From assembly GCA_046705265.1 (NCBI GenBank), contig JBJKQL010000142.1, positions 1 to 38,428 on the forward strand: a DNA stretch of 38,428 nt, written 5' to 3'. Every line of letters begins with the position of its first letter. The first letter of the stretch is position 1. This stretch comes from JAJYTL01 sp046705265 (GTDB lineage Bacteria; Pseudomonadota; Alphaproteobacteria; Ferrovibrionales; Ferrovibrionaceae). Below the pieces are notes generated by a model. The model was not told where the DNA came from. It was given only the letters and a program-made list of their open reading frames with translations, and did no database searches. The position numbers and the translations under genes were made by a program. Positions 24,400 to 33,401 of this stretch are shown here, in pieces.

Positions 24400-25677
24400 T
24401 CAGCGTGCTTCCGCTGCAACTGCCCGCCAGCCAATATCCCGGCGGTAGAAGCCGCTTGGCCAGTCGATGGCCCTCACTGCCCGATACGCGCGTTCCTGCG
24501 CCGCGCCAACGCCGTGGCCAACAGCGGTGACGCCGAGAACACGGCCGCCGTCGGCGACGATTCGATCGCCGATCTTGCGCGTGCCGGCATGAAAGACAGT
24601 GACGCCCGGCATTTCGCCAGCGGCGTCAAGGTTGGCGATGACGCTGCCCTTCTCATAAGCGCCGGGATAGCCCTTCGCCGCCATCACGACGCAGAGCGCG
24701 GCCTCAGGTTTCCAACGAAGATCGAAATGATCCAGAACGCCGTCGCGGGCCGCGAGAAGCGCCGGCAAAAGATCGCTCTGCAACCGCATCATCAGCACTT
24801 GGCATTCCGGATCGCCGAAGCGAACGTTATATTCGAGAAGCTTCGGGCCTTGGGACGTCAACATCAATCCTGCATAAAGGACGCCCTTGAAGGGGCGGTT
24901 CTCGGCCGCCATGGCGGCGACAGTCGGGCGAATGATCGTCGCCATCACGGTCTCCGCCAGCATCGGCGTTACTGCTGGCGCCGGCGAATAGGCGCCCATG
25001 CCGCCGGTGTTCGGCCCTTCATCACCGTCATAGACCGCCTTATGATCCTGCGCCGAGGCGAGCGGCAAAGCCGTCCGTCCATCGACCAGGGCGAAGAAGC
25101 TCGCCTCCTCGCCGTCGAGGAATTCTTCGATCACAACTTTGTTTCCAGCAGGACCGAAGCGCCCGCCCAAGACTTCGGCCGCGGCATTGACCGCTTCCTC
25201 GACCGTCCGCGCTACGACGACACCCTTGCCGGCAGCAAGACCATCGGCCTTGACGACGATCGGTGCGCCCCGTCCTTCGATGAAGCGACGCGCCTCGTCA
25301 AAACGCGAAAAAGCACCATAGGCCGCGGTTGGAATGCCGGCACGGACACAAAGATCCTTGGTGAATTTTTTCGAGCCTTCGAGCACCGCCGCATGCGCGT
25401 GCGGACCAAAGGCTGGCACGCCTGCCTCCTCCAGCCGGTCGACAAGGCCGTTCACCAACGGCGCCTCCGGACCGATGACGACAAGACTGATACGCTCCGC
25501 TTTGCAGAAGGTCGTAATGCCCTCGAAATCCATGGGGTCAAGAGCGATGCAACCCGCGACCTCGGCGATGCCGGCGTTGCCCGGTGCGCAATAGAGCCGA
25601 TCCAACATTGGCGACGCAGAGAGTGCCCAACATAGGGCGTGTTCGCGTCCGCCCGAACCCACGACCAACACATTCAT
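24400..25677 (-). CDS. purD: Phosphoribosylamine-glycine ligase
   Basis: Second step of purine synthesis: joins phosphoribosylamine and glycine using ATP. 425 residues, normal. MNVLVVGSGGREHALCWAL opens the N-domain; the ATP-grasp contains VVKADGLAAGKGVVVA and EEFLDGEEASFFALVDG; DEGPNTGGMGAYSPAP and EYNVRFGDPECQ are signature motifs; the C-domain has AAKGYPGAYEKG. It diverges from xseA across 74 bases. A long open frame on the opposite strand (24352-25635) is a GC-bias shadow. Confidence 0.97.
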   Translation of the reverse strand: MNVLVVGSGGREHALCWALSASPMLDRLYCAPGNAGIAEVAGCIALDPMDFEGITTFCKAERISLVVIGPEAPLVNGLVDRLEEAGVPAFGPHAHAAVLEGSKKFTKDLCVRAGIPTAAYGAFSRFDEARRFIEGRGAPIVVKADGLAAGKGVVVARTVEEAVNAAAEVLGGRFGPAGNKVVIEEFLDGEEASFFALVDGRTALPLASAQDHKAVYDGDEGPNTGGMGAYSPAPAVTPMLAETVMATIIRPTVAAMAAENRPFKGVLYAGLMLTSQGPKLLEYNVRFGDPECQVLMMRLQSDLLPALLAARDGVLDHFDLRWKPEAALCVVMAAKGYPGAYEKGSVIANLDAAGEMPGVTVFHAGTRKIGDRIVADGGRVLGVTAVGHGVGAAQERAYRAVRAIDWPSGFYRRDIGWRAVAAEAR

Positions 25678-25751
25678 CGGCGGCCCCGCCCGCTGCTTTC
25701 CATTGCACCAGGGTTCCTTGTATCATAGTGGCTTCGTAAGACAATCAGGCC

Positions 25752-27191
25752 ATGCCAAACGATCTCACCACCTCACCCCTCGCGTCTAATCTGCCGGAAC
25801 AGACCGTCAGCGAACTCGCCCGCCGCCTCAAGCGCACGGTGGAAGAGGAGTTCGGCATGGTGCGCGTGCGGGGCGAAATCTCAGGACTCAAGCTTGCGGC
25901 TTCGGGACATCTCTATCTGACCTTGAAGGACAGCGAAGCAACGCTTGACGCGGTGTGCTGGCGCGGCCAAGTGGCGCGGCTTACGTTCCATCCGGAGGAT
26001 GGGCTCGAAATCGTTTGTACCGGCCGACTCACCACGTATCCAGCGCGCTCGCGTTATCAGCTTGTGGTCGAGACCATGGAGCCGGCCGGTGTTGGCGCTC
26101 TCATGGCACTCCTGGACGAACGCCGCCGCCGCCTTGCGGCCGAGGGCTTGTTCGCGCCCGAACGCAAGCGAAAACTCCCTTACATTCCCGAAGTCATTGG
26201 CGTCATTACCTCGCCGACTGGAGCCGTCATTCGCGACATCCTGCACCGGCTTGGTGAACGCTTTCCACGCCGGGTTCTGGTTTGGCCGGTGCTGGTGCAG
26301 GGCGAACAGGCGGCAGCGCAAATCGCGGCCGCGATCGATGGCTTCAATGCTATTGCCGAAGGCGGCCCGATCCCACGGCCCGATCTCCTGGTCGTCGCTC
26401 GTGGCGGCGGCAGCCTGGAAGATCTTTGGCCCTTCAACGAGGAGATCGTGGTGCGCGCGGCAGCAGGGTCGAACATCCCCCTGATTTCGGCGGTCGGCCA
26501 CGAAACCGACACGACACTGATCGATTTCGCCTCCGACCTTCGCGCGCCGACGCCGACCGCCGCCGCCGAGCTCGCGGTGCCGGTGCGGGCCGAACTTCGC
26601 CGCGCGACCGGCGAGCGGCGCGAGAGACTCGACAACGCCATCCATCGCGTCATCGAGCAACGGCGCGAGCGTGTCGCCGGCCTCGCCCGCGCGCTCACCG
26701 ATCCCCGCCGCTTGATCGAGGCCGCCGCACAGCGGGTTGATGATCTCGGCGAACATCTACGCCGCTCGCTTCAAGTTGGACTGGAGCGCCAGCGCACACG
26801 GTTCATCGAGGTGGCGGGACGCCTCAGGTCCGAACCCTTGCGTCAACGCGTGGTGCAAAGCCGCGACGACCTAACGCGAACCGCGACAAATCTGGAAAAG
26901 GCCAGACGCCGCTTTCTCGGAGATCGCCAGCAGCGCCTCGATGCTACGGCCCAACTCCTCGACAGTCTTTCCTATCGCCGGGTGATCGAGCGCGGCTATG
27001 CCGTGGTGCGAGGCTTGGATCGCAAGGTGATCGCTTCTGCCGATGCAGTGGCCCCCGGCATGGAGCTCGATATTGAACTCCGGGATGGCCGTGTCGCAGC
27101 AAAAGTCAAAGATCAGGGTGAACGTGGTTCGCAGCCGGCGGCGTCGCTGCGGCCACCGGTGAGAAAAAAAGATCAAGGGCAGCTATTCTAG
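25752..27191 (+). CDS. xseA: Exodeoxyribonuclease VII large subunit
   Basis: Single-strand-specific exonuclease large subunit, acting with XseB in repair and processing of ssDNA. 479 residues. An N-terminal OB fold (about 15-110, SGHLYLTLKDSEATLDAVCW) is followed by the catalytic core with GVITSPTGAVIRDILHRL, RPDLLVVARGGGSLEDLWPF and SAVGHETDTTLIDFASDLRA, then long coiled coils (about 275-420) for XseB binding. A basic C-terminal tail follows. xseB is not in the window. The DUF2093 gene follows closely, a usual alphaproteobacterial arrangement. Confidence 0.96.
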   Translation: MPNDLTTSPLASNLPEQTVSELARRLKRTVEEEFGMVRVRGEISGLKLAASGHLYLTLKDSEATLDAVCWRGQVARLTFHPEDGLEIVCTGRLTTYPARSRYQLVVETMEPAGVGALMALLDERRRRLAAEGLFAPERKRKLPYIPEVIGVITSPTGAVIRDILHRLGERFPRRVLVWPVLVQGEQAAAQIAAAIDGFNAIAEGGPIPRPDLLVVARGGGSLEDLWPFNEEIVVRAAAGSNIPLISAVGHETDTTLIDFASDLRAPTPTAAAELAVPVRAELRRATGERRERLDNAIHRVIEQRRERVAGLARALTDPRRLIEAAAQRVDDLGEHLRRSLQVGLERQRTRFIEVAGRLRSEPLRQRVVQSRDDLTRTATNLEKARRRFLGDRQQRLDATAQLLDSLSYRRVIERGYAVVRGLDRKVIASADAVAPGMELDIELRDGRVAAKVKDQGERGSQPAASLRPPVRKKDQGQLF

Positions 27192-27246
27192 GAAAGTCGG
27201 CAATTCATTGCGGGACGTTCTACCGGACGGAGGACTGGTTTCTACG

Positions 27247-27453
27247 ATGCACGGATCAGCCGAAGGCGAAGCGGTGCTGCAATATTATGACGGGTCCTTT
27301 CAAATAATCCGGCCTGGACGGTTCGTCCGTTGCGCCGTCACCGGACGGCCGATTACACTCGAGGACCTGCGCTACTGGAGTGTCGCACGCCAGGAAGCCT
27401 ATGCCGACGGAGCCGCCGCACTCGAGGCTTGGCGCCTTCGTTCCCGCCTCTGA
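27247..27453 (+). CDS. DUF2093 domain-containing protein
   Basis: 68-residue small soluble protein of unknown function, conserved next to xseA in Alphaproteobacteria. The signature is YYDGSFQIIRPGRFVRCAV followed by PITLEDLRYWSVARQEAYA. The zinc-ribbon-like rubredoxin feel is limited since only one cysteine (in RCAV) is present. ATG 27247 is preferred to TTG 27208 because GGAGG lies at 27229-27233 and the extra residues are not family-like, although spacing (13 bases) is long. Its stop is 31 bases from the convergent acyltransferase gene. Confidence 0.85.
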   Translation: MHGSAEGEAVLQYYDGSFQIIRPGRFVRCAVTGRPITLEDLRYWSVARQEAYADGAAALEAWRLRSRL

Positions 27454-27484
27454 ACCACCGCCGGCCTCAAAAATCGCACCGCTG

Positions 27485-28360
27485 TCAATCCGGCCAGCGC
27501 CGGTGCAACCAGAGCCATTCTGCCGGCCGCTCGCGGATCCACCCTTCAAGAATGCGATTGACTTCGGTCATGAGGCGCAAGGTTTCGGCCCCGGCATCGG
27601 CGGTCTTTTCGATCTCAAGCGGCGGAAAGACCGTCAGACGGAAGCGGGCGCCTTCGAGTCGCTCTACCCGCGCCGGCACAATAGGGCACTGGAATCGTAG
27701 AGCCAGTCGCGCCGCCGCCGGCGCCGTCATCGCGGGACGGCCGAAGAACGGCACCGCAATGCCGTTGTTCATCTTTTGATCCACCAGCATGCCGAGATGC
27801 TCGCCATGGCGGAGGGCCGCGACAAGCTCGCGCGCGCCGGCCGCGCCTTTCGGCCAATACCGGCCCGGCACCGGCGTCCGAACGCGCTGAATGAGCGCTT
27901 CGACCCGCGGATTATTGGCCCGGCGATAAATATGCGCCAGGGGCATACCGCTCTGTCCCGCGGCCAATGAAAGAATCTCCCAGTTGGCGAGGTGGCCCGA
28001 AAAAAAGATGCCGCCGATACCGTCGGCGCGGAACCTGTCGATGTGCTCGGCACCGATGATCTCGATCCGGCGGTCATCGGTGTCGAGGCGGAACGCGTGA
28101 AGATGGGGATATTCGGCGGCGACGCGGCCGAGATTATTCCACATCTCGCCAATGATCCGCTTGGCCGCCGCGGCATCGAGTTCGGGCATCGCCCGCATCA
28201 GGCGGCGTTCAGCCTCCCGGCTTGCCTTTAGCCTTGGCCCAAGTGCTTGCGCCAACCGGCCGCCGAGAGCCGAAGCCCGATCAAGATCGAGCCTGCCGAA
28301 GACCCAGAACGCGAAGCGAACCAGGGCTGCTTCGACGGCATATCTAACGGCTCGCCACAT
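27485..28360 (-). CDS. LpxL/HtrB-type lipid A lauroyl acyltransferase
   Basis: 291 residues. Adds a secondary acyl chain to lipid A from acyl-ACP at the inner membrane. One N-terminal membrane segment (about 5-22) anchors it; the catalytic HX4E is H123-E128 in GHLANWE, followed by IYRRANNPRVE, VDQKMNNGIAVPFFGRP and PAEWLWLHRRWP, all characteristic. A specific symbol is not given because LpxL, LpxM and LpxX-type enzymes share these motifs. The start overlaps the end of lpxK by 17 bases, so it is the last gene of the lipid A operon. Confidence 0.92.
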   Translation of the reverse strand: MWRAVRYAVEAALVRFAFWVFGRLDLDRASALGGRLAQALGPRLKASREAERRLMRAMPELDAAAAKRIIGEMWNNLGRVAAEYPHLHAFRLDTDDRRIEIIGAEHIDRFRADGIGGIFFSGHLANWEILSLAAGQSGMPLAHIYRRANNPRVEALIQRVRTPVPGRYWPKGAAGARELVAALRHGEHLGMLVDQKMNNGIAVPFFGRPAMTAPAAARLALRFQCPIVPARVERLEGARFRLTVFPPLEIEKTADAGAETLRLMTEVNRILEGWIRERPAEWLWLHRRWPD

Positions 28361-29354
28361 GACCTCGAAACCGAACGAGAACCGGATCGAGAAAACGATC
28401 CAGCGCCGAAGAGTCGTCGAATTCGAGCGTCACCTCCACCATCTCAACCAGGGGCCGTTCGGGAACCGAAAGCCTGACCCAATCCTTGGCGGTGGTGACC
28501 AGCCGCGCACGGGCGGCCGCAGCGAAGGCCGCGAGGCGGCGAATCTCGGCCGGCTCATAATAATGGTGGTCAGGGAAGCTCTGCGTGCGCACCACCCGGC
28601 AGCCAATTTCTTTCAAAGTTGCAAAGAATTTCTCCGGCCGGCCAATGCCGGCGAACGCCACCACTGCCGCTCCGGCGAAACGCGCCGCCTCGGGTGCCGG
28701 TTTGAGCCTCGCCCTAAGCACCAGAAGCCCAGGCGGCAAGGCCGCTAACCCATTCGCCTGCTCGCCGAGCCAGACGAGGCCGTCGGCGCGGGCTAAACCG
28801 AAGTCAAGCGGCTCGCGCAGCGGGCCTGAAGGCATCACCCAGCCATTACCGAAGCCATAGTCACCATCAACGACCACAAGCGAAAGATCCTTTTTCAGGC
28901 ACGGGTCTTGATAGCCGTCGTCGAGCACGAGCAGTTCGGCGCCACCGGCGATGGCGGCGCGACTTAGGGTCAGCCGGTCGCGACCGACCCAGGTCGGCGC
29001 AACCTCGGCCAACAGCAACGCTTCGTCACCGACGCGCCCGGCACCGTGCTTCTGGCGGTCGACTCGAAGGGGACCCTTGGCGATTCCGCCATAACCGCGG
29101 CTTAGGCAGTGGACGTTAATGCCCTTATCACGAAGTCGCTGGAGAAGCGCCAAGGCGGTCGGCGTTTTGCCGGCACCGCCTGTCACGAGATTGCCAACGC
29201 AGATCACGGGGACGCCGACAGTTTCCGACCTAGCGACATGCTGGCGAAGCCGGCTCGCGATCGCCCAGCCGCAGGCGACCGGCGCCAGAACGAAAGGCCA
29301 CGGGCCTGGGTGGCGACCCGGGGGGCGCGGGCCCCAGAACTCAGGGGCGCGCAT
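28344..29354 (-). CDS. lpxK: Tetraacyldisaccharide 4'-kinase
   Basis: 336 residues; phosphorylates the 4' position of the lipid A disaccharide. Starts MRAPEFW as usual; one membrane anchor; P-loop GNLVTGGAGKTP (54-65); CLSRGYGG, then LVLDDGYQD and GNGWVMPSGPLREP are LpxK hallmarks; AFAGIGRPEKFF and TTAKDWVRL close the protein. The frame is open upstream to 29507 but these residues lie inside the DUF374 gene; ATG 29354 gives the family start and a 14-base overlap with that gene. Typically waaA precedes lpxK; here it does not. Confidence 0.96.
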   Translation of the reverse strand: MRAPEFWGPRPPGRHPGPWPFVLAPVACGWAIASRLRQHVARSETVGVPVICVGNLVTGGAGKTPTALALLQRLRDKGINVHCLSRGYGGIAKGPLRVDRQKHGAGRVGDEALLLAEVAPTWVGRDRLTLSRAAIAGGAELLVLDDGYQDPCLKKDLSLVVVDGDYGFGNGWVMPSGPLREPLDFGLARADGLVWLGEQANGLAALPPGLLVLRARLKPAPEAARFAGAAVVAFAGIGRPEKFFATLKEIGCRVVRTQSFPDHHYYEPAEIRRLAAFAAAARARLVTTAKDWVRLSVPERPLVEMVEVTLEFDDSSALDRFLDPVLVRFRGHVASR

Positions 29355-30045
29355 CGCCAATTCCCGAACCGCCCCGCCCGCAGAGGCGATCGGCCTCGTC
29401 GGTGAGGGCATTGAGGCGCGCCTCGACCAATCGCCGAGTTTCTTCCAAGGCTGCCGCGTCGGCATCGCGTGGCACCTCGATCGGCGCACCCCAGAGGAGC
29501 AGGCCACGGGAAAACGGCCAGGCGAGAAGAAAACGGTCCCAGCTCGCGAGTGTCCGGCCGCGCGTGGTGCTGTAAGCCGCCGGTAGAATCGGCACGCCCG
29601 CGAGACGCGCCAGATTAATTGTCCCCTCCGTCACCTGGCACGCCGGGCCGCGCGGGCCGTCCGGCGTGACCGCGGCATATTCGCCGGCCCTCAAGCAACG
29701 CAGAATGCGACGGATGGCATCAGCTCCGCCGCGCCGGGAGGAACCGCGTACGGTGGCGAAGCCGAGATGGGCCATGGCACCGGCGATCAACTCGCCGTCA
29801 CGATGATGTGAGATCAGGACGTTCATTCGCCGCCGGGTGCGCCAAGCGCAAGTCATCATCAGGAGCCGGCCATGCCAAAAGACGCCGATAAAGGGTCTCG
29901 CGTCGCGCCAATAAGGGGCGGGGTGTTCGAGGCCAAGTACGTTCCAGCGGCCTGTATACCAAACCGCACGGACATATTGCGCAATCAGCCAGCAAAGGGC
30001 GGCGCGCACGACCCGGCTCCGGCCGATCCGTCGTCCGATTTTCAC
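29341..30045 (-). CDS. DUF374 lysophospholipid acyltransferase family protein
   Basis: 234 residues. DUF374 proteins belong to the PlsC-like acyltransferases and lie in lipid A/Kdo gene clusters of Alphaproteobacteria; a role in LPS acylation is likely. Motifs: FIGVFWHGRLLMM (H58 likely catalytic), ISHHRDGELIAGAM, GSSRRGGADAIRRIL and VTPDGPRGP. GTG 30045 is chosen as start because it overlaps the msbA stop in GTGA and gives the typical short N-terminus; an ATG at 30087 would overlap msbA by 46 bases. The end overlaps lpxK by 14 bases. Confidence 0.9.
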   Translation of the reverse strand: MKIGRRIGRSRVVRAALCWLIAQYVRAVWYTGRWNVLGLEHPAPYWRDARPFIGVFWHGRLLMMTCAWRTRRRMNVLISHHRDGELIAGAMAHLGFATVRGSSRRGGADAIRRILRCLRAGEYAAVTPDGPRGPACQVTEGTINLARLAGVPILPAAYSTTRGRTLASWDRFLLAWPFSRGLLLWGAPIEVPRDADAAALEETRRLVEARLNALTDEADRLCGRGGSGIGDARP

Positions 30046-31880
30046 GCTGAGGCTCGCCGCTCCGTGGTCTCTGCCGGCACTTCGCAAGCCGCGGGCCGAG
30101 CGGCGAATTGAGTCGCGTAGAGTCGGGCGTAGGCACCGCCAAGCGCCTGCAATTCCGCATGACGCCCGTGCTCCACCACGCGGCCGCCATCGATGACATA
30201 AATCTGGTCCGCGTCGACCACAGTCGCAAGTCGGTGGGCGATGACAAGCGTGGTGCGGCCTCGCATCAGGCGCCCGAGCGCGATTTGCACCTGCTGCTCG
30301 GATTCGCTGTCGAGCTGTGACGTCGCCTCGTCGAGGAGAAGGATCGGCGCGTTCTTCAGCATCGCCCGGGCGATCGCTATTCGCTGGCGTTCGCCACCAG
30401 AAAGCCGGACGCCATGTTCGCCGAGGCGGGTGTCGTAGCCCTGCGGCAGGCCAGTGATGAAGTCGTGCGCAGCCGCGGCCTTGGCCGCCGCGACGATATC
30501 CTCGAATGCGGCCTGCGGCCGACCGTAAGAAATATTCGCGCGCACCGTGTCGTCGAACAGGATGGCGTCTTGGGTGACGAGGGCGACGGCGTCACGAAGC
30601 GAGGCCAAGGTGATATCCCTGATATCCTGGCCGTCGATCGTGATCGCGCCCGACGCGACGTCGAAGAAACGTGGGATCAAGCTCAAGATCGTGCTTTTGC
30701 CGGCACCCGATGCTCCGACCAGCGCGACGCGCTTTGCACCCTCGACCCGAAGGGAGAGGTAATGGAGCGCCGGTGCTTCGTCCGTGCCATAGCTGAAACC
30801 GACATCCGTAAACACGATCTCCGCCTTGTCGACGACCAACGGCTTTGCACCCGGCCGGTTCGCGATCTTAGGCTCAACATCGAAAAGCGCGTAGAGCCGC
30901 GCCGCCGCGGCCATACCTTCCTGCAACACGGTATTGAAATTGGCGAGGCTCTTCGCCGGTTGATAGGCGAGAAGCAGAGCAGTGATAAACGAGCCGAAGG
31001 CGCCAAGTGTCATGGCGCCCTGGCCTGCCCTAAGGCCGCCGTAAAAAATCGCGGCGCCGACCGCGATGCCGCCCAAGGCCTCAGTCGCCGGGCTCGCGGC
31101 AGCCCGAGCCCGCACCATACGCATGATATGCGTGAAGCGGCGTCTGATCAGCTCGATGGCGCGCGCGGTCTCGTATTCCTCCATGCGATAGGCCTTGACC
31201 AGGCGAGCCCCGGTATAGGCCTCGCTCACCAGCGCCGCCAAGCGTGCCGTTTCCTCTTGCGTAGCCGTTGAACTTTTGCGTGCGCGGCGTCCAAGCTTAC
31301 GCGCGGCGAGACCGGCGACCGGAAACACCACCACGACGACCAGCGAAAGGCGCCAATCTTGATAGAACATGACGGCGCCAAGACAGATGACCGTCAGCAT
31401 GTCCTTCACCATCCCCGTCGCGGCACGCGCGATGGCGTCGCGAAGCAGCGTCACATCATAGATGAGACTTGATACGAGGGCCGAGGAATGGCTCGCCTGC
31501 AGCCAGCCGACATCGGCGTACACCAGATGGGTAAAGAGCTTAGTTTGGATCTCGGCGATGATCTTCTGGCCAACGTGGTTTACCAGCATCGACTGCCCGA
31601 AACTGGCAAAACCCTTGATCACCGCGATGGCAATGACGGCAAGCGGCACCAACCAAAGCATGGTCCGGTCATGAGCGACGAAGACACGGTTCAGTGCCGG
31701 CTCCATTAGCCAAGCGTTCGCGGCCGTCGCGACGGAAACCAGGATCATGCAAAACGCGGCGAGGCCCAACGCCGCGACATGGGGCCTCAAGTAATCCCCG
31801 GTCAGTCGGCGTGCCAGGGCATAACTCGTCAAGTCTTGAGTGCGTCCCGTCGATAGCGGGGAGGATGGCGAAGCGGTCAT
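30042..31880 (-). CDS. msbA: MsbA-like lipid A/exporter ABC transporter (fused permease-ATPase)
   Basis: 612 residues: an N-terminal six-helix exporter domain (about 30-320) and a C-terminal ATPase. Walker A GASGAGKST starts at 389, the Q-loop VTQDAILFDD at 435, the signature LSGGERQR at 493-500, Walker B ILLLDE at 513-518 and the H-loop H549. The location in an lpxK/acyltransferase operon makes lipid A-core flipping the best-supported role, although similar half-transporters export other lipids. ATG 31880 is preferred to TTG 31883. First gene of the operon; its stop overlaps the DUF374 start. Confidence 0.9.
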   Translation of the reverse strand: MTASPSSPLSTGRTQDLTSYALARRLTGDYLRPHVAALGLAAFCMILVSVATAANAWLMEPALNRVFVAHDRTMLWLVPLAVIAIAVIKGFASFGQSMLVNHVGQKIIAEIQTKLFTHLVYADVGWLQASHSSALVSSLIYDVTLLRDAIARAATGMVKDMLTVICLGAVMFYQDWRLSLVVVVVFPVAGLAARKLGRRARKSSTATQEETARLAALVSEAYTGARLVKAYRMEEYETARAIELIRRRFTHIMRMVRARAAASPATEALGGIAVGAAIFYGGLRAGQGAMTLGAFGSFITALLLAYQPAKSLANFNTVLQEGMAAAARLYALFDVEPKIANRPGAKPLVVDKAEIVFTDVGFSYGTDEAPALHYLSLRVEGAKRVALVGASGAGKSTILSLIPRFFDVASGAITIDGQDIRDITLASLRDAVALVTQDAILFDDTVRANISYGRPQAAFEDIVAAAKAAAAHDFITGLPQGYDTRLGEHGVRLSGGERQRIAIARAMLKNAPILLLDEATSQLDSESEQQVQIALGRLMRGRTTLVIAHRLATVVDADQIYVIDGGRVVEHGRHAELQALGGAYARLYATQFAARPAACEVPAETTERRASA

Positions 31881-32339
31881 CAAATTTGCACCATACTATG
31901 GCCCTTTCGCGGGCGACAGGCCAACGGGGCGACGCGGAAACTGGGGGCTGGAACCAACCAGCACAAGGGAATCTGAGAGCGTGTTGTAGCCGATTCGAGG
32001 CGCCTGCGCGACTGGCCAGACCGCTAATCCCCCATGCCAGTCCCGATGCCACGTTTCGGCCTTGCGCAACAAGACCAGGGGCACGGCATCATTTAATTCC
32101 TCAGAAATTTATGTATTTTCCTAATTCGATTAGAATATTTTTTGCTAATTAGAATTTCAAACATTATTTATATGTCCATCTGTCGGCGGGGCCGTTGCAA
32201 CCCTGGAGCCGAGTCACGCGGAATGAAGTGGCTGGCTGCCCATACGGGCTACACCATGCGATGGGGGGCGGGCTCAGGTGTCAAGCCAGGATCCATTCTG
32301 CGCCCGACGGCCGAAGTTTCGCCCATAAAGGAAAATTTC
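31881..32339. other. Divergent intergenic region between msbA and siroheme synthase
   Basis: About 459 bases without a supported gene. The msbA-proximal part (31900-32080) is GC-rich. From about 32085 to 32175 the sequence is sharply AT-rich, including the paired ATTAGAAT repeats (32129-32136, 32148-32155). The remaining part to 32339 is a leader with AAAGGAAAA at 32327 serving the ATG at 32340. The frame is open from 32142 but those residues are not family-like. Confidence 0.5.
32121..32155. repeat. Paired ATTAGAAT repeats with inverted CTAAT arms
   Basis: CTAAT-TCG-ATTAG (32121-32133) is an interrupted palindrome and CTAATTAG (32145-32152) is a perfect one. Both are followed by AAT, so ATTAGAAT occurs twice, 19 bases apart (about two helical turns). 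It fits tandem binding sites for a dimeric regulator before the siroheme gene, or an AT-rich promoter. Confidence 0.45.
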
Positions 32340-33401
32340 ATGCGCCACTTCCCGATTTTTCTCGATCTCCGCGGCCGCGAAGCGCTTGTTGTTGGCGGCA
32401 CACCGGCCGCCACGGCGAAGCTCCGTCTGCTTGGCGAGTCCGGGGTACGGATCACCCTTCTCCTACCGCCTGCCCTCGCCCACGACGAAAGGATCGAGGC
32501 AGTCCTCGTCCACGCCCCAGGAATGGCGTCGACCAAGGTCGTTTGCCGCGCCTTCCGCAGCTCCGATCTCGACGGCAAGGCATTGGTCTTTGCCGCGACG
32601 GGCAATATCGCACTCGACCGGCAGATCGCCGAGGCCGCAATGAGCCGTGGGCTGCCGGTCAGCAGCCCCGACCAACCGGAGATCTCAAGTTTCATCATGC
32701 CGGCAATCGTCGACCGCGACCCGGTGGTGGTCGCGATCTCGACTGGCGGCGCGGCGCCAATTCTGGCGCAACGTCTTCGCGCACGCATCGAACACCTGCT
32801 GCCGATCCGCCTTGGTCACCTCGCCGATTTCGCCCGCTTGTTCCGTCCGATCGTGCGGTACAAAATTCGTGAATTCAGAGCCCGCCGACGCTTCTGGGAA
32901 GCGCTTTTCGATGGGCCAATCGCCGAATCGGTGCTTGCCGGCAACGACGCCGAGGCAAGACGCAAGACCATCGCCGCCCTGGCACGGCCGGAAGCCACCC
33001 GGCGCGCGGCCGGTGGGCTCCATCTCCTCGCCGTCGATTCGCTGGCACCTGAACTCGTTACGCTGCGGGCGCTTCACCAGATCGAGCGGGCCGACATTCT
33101 GATCGCCGATCCCGTGGTGCCGAGCGAAGTCTTGGCTCATGCCCGACGCGAGGCGGAACACCTCCGGCTTGACGCCGAGACACCCGATTCGGCGACGATC
33201 CAGCGAATTTTATGCCGCCTCCACAGCGGAGATAAAATCGTCTGGATCACGAGCATGCCGCTTGCACGCCTCGCTGAGCGACTGGCCTCGGCAAACAGCG
33301 CGCTCCTTGACTTTGTCATGGTGGTTCTTCCCTCGATGTGCCCGGTGACGACGGCGACCCAGCCCGCCGCATCGTCGTTGGTTCTCGCCAACCGACGCTG
33401 A
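32340..33401 (+). CDS. Siroheme synthase (precorrin-2 dehydrogenase/ferrochelatase) with vestigial methyltransferase tail
   Basis: 353 residues. The first 210 match the CysG/Met8p N-terminal half, which oxidises precorrin-2 with NAD and inserts iron: MRHFPIFLDLRGREALVVGG (Rossmann), VFAATGNIALDRQIAEAA, SFIMPAIVDRDPVVVAISTG, and the dimer domain. D111 in SSPDQPE aligns with catalytic D104 of CysG. The C-terminal 130 residues align with the start of uroporphyrinogen-III methyltransferase (ELVTLRALHQIERADILIAD and so on), but the SAM loop VGAGPGD reads LAVDSLAP and GGDPF-type and later motifs are missing, so methylation is unlikely. ATG 32340 follows AAAGGA. No sulfite reductase genes lie next to it. 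Confidence 0.85.
   Translation: MRHFPIFLDLRGREALVVGGTPAATAKLRLLGESGVRITLLLPPALAHDERIEAVLVHAPGMASTKVVCRAFRSSDLDGKALVFAATGNIALDRQIAEAAMSRGLPVSSPDQPEISSFIMPAIVDRDPVVVAISTGGAAPILAQRLRARIEHLLPIRLGHLADFARLFRPIVRYKIREFRARRRFWEALFDGPIAESVLAGNDAEARRKTIAALARPEATRRAAGGLHLLAVDSLAPELVTLRALHQIERADILIADPVVPSEVLAHARREAEHLRLDAETPDSATIQRILCRLHSGDKIVWITSMPLARLAERLASANSALLDFVMVVLPSMCPVTTATQPAASSLVLANRR

Noticed and set aside
24352..25635. Long open frame on the plus strand opposite purD
   Set aside because: Over 400 codons long but matches no family; purD on the other strand carries all the ATP-grasp motifs. High GC at third codon positions leaves antisense frames open.
29355..29507. Upstream extension of the lpxK frame
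   Set aside because: It runs through the DUF374 gene; MRAPEFW is the family start.
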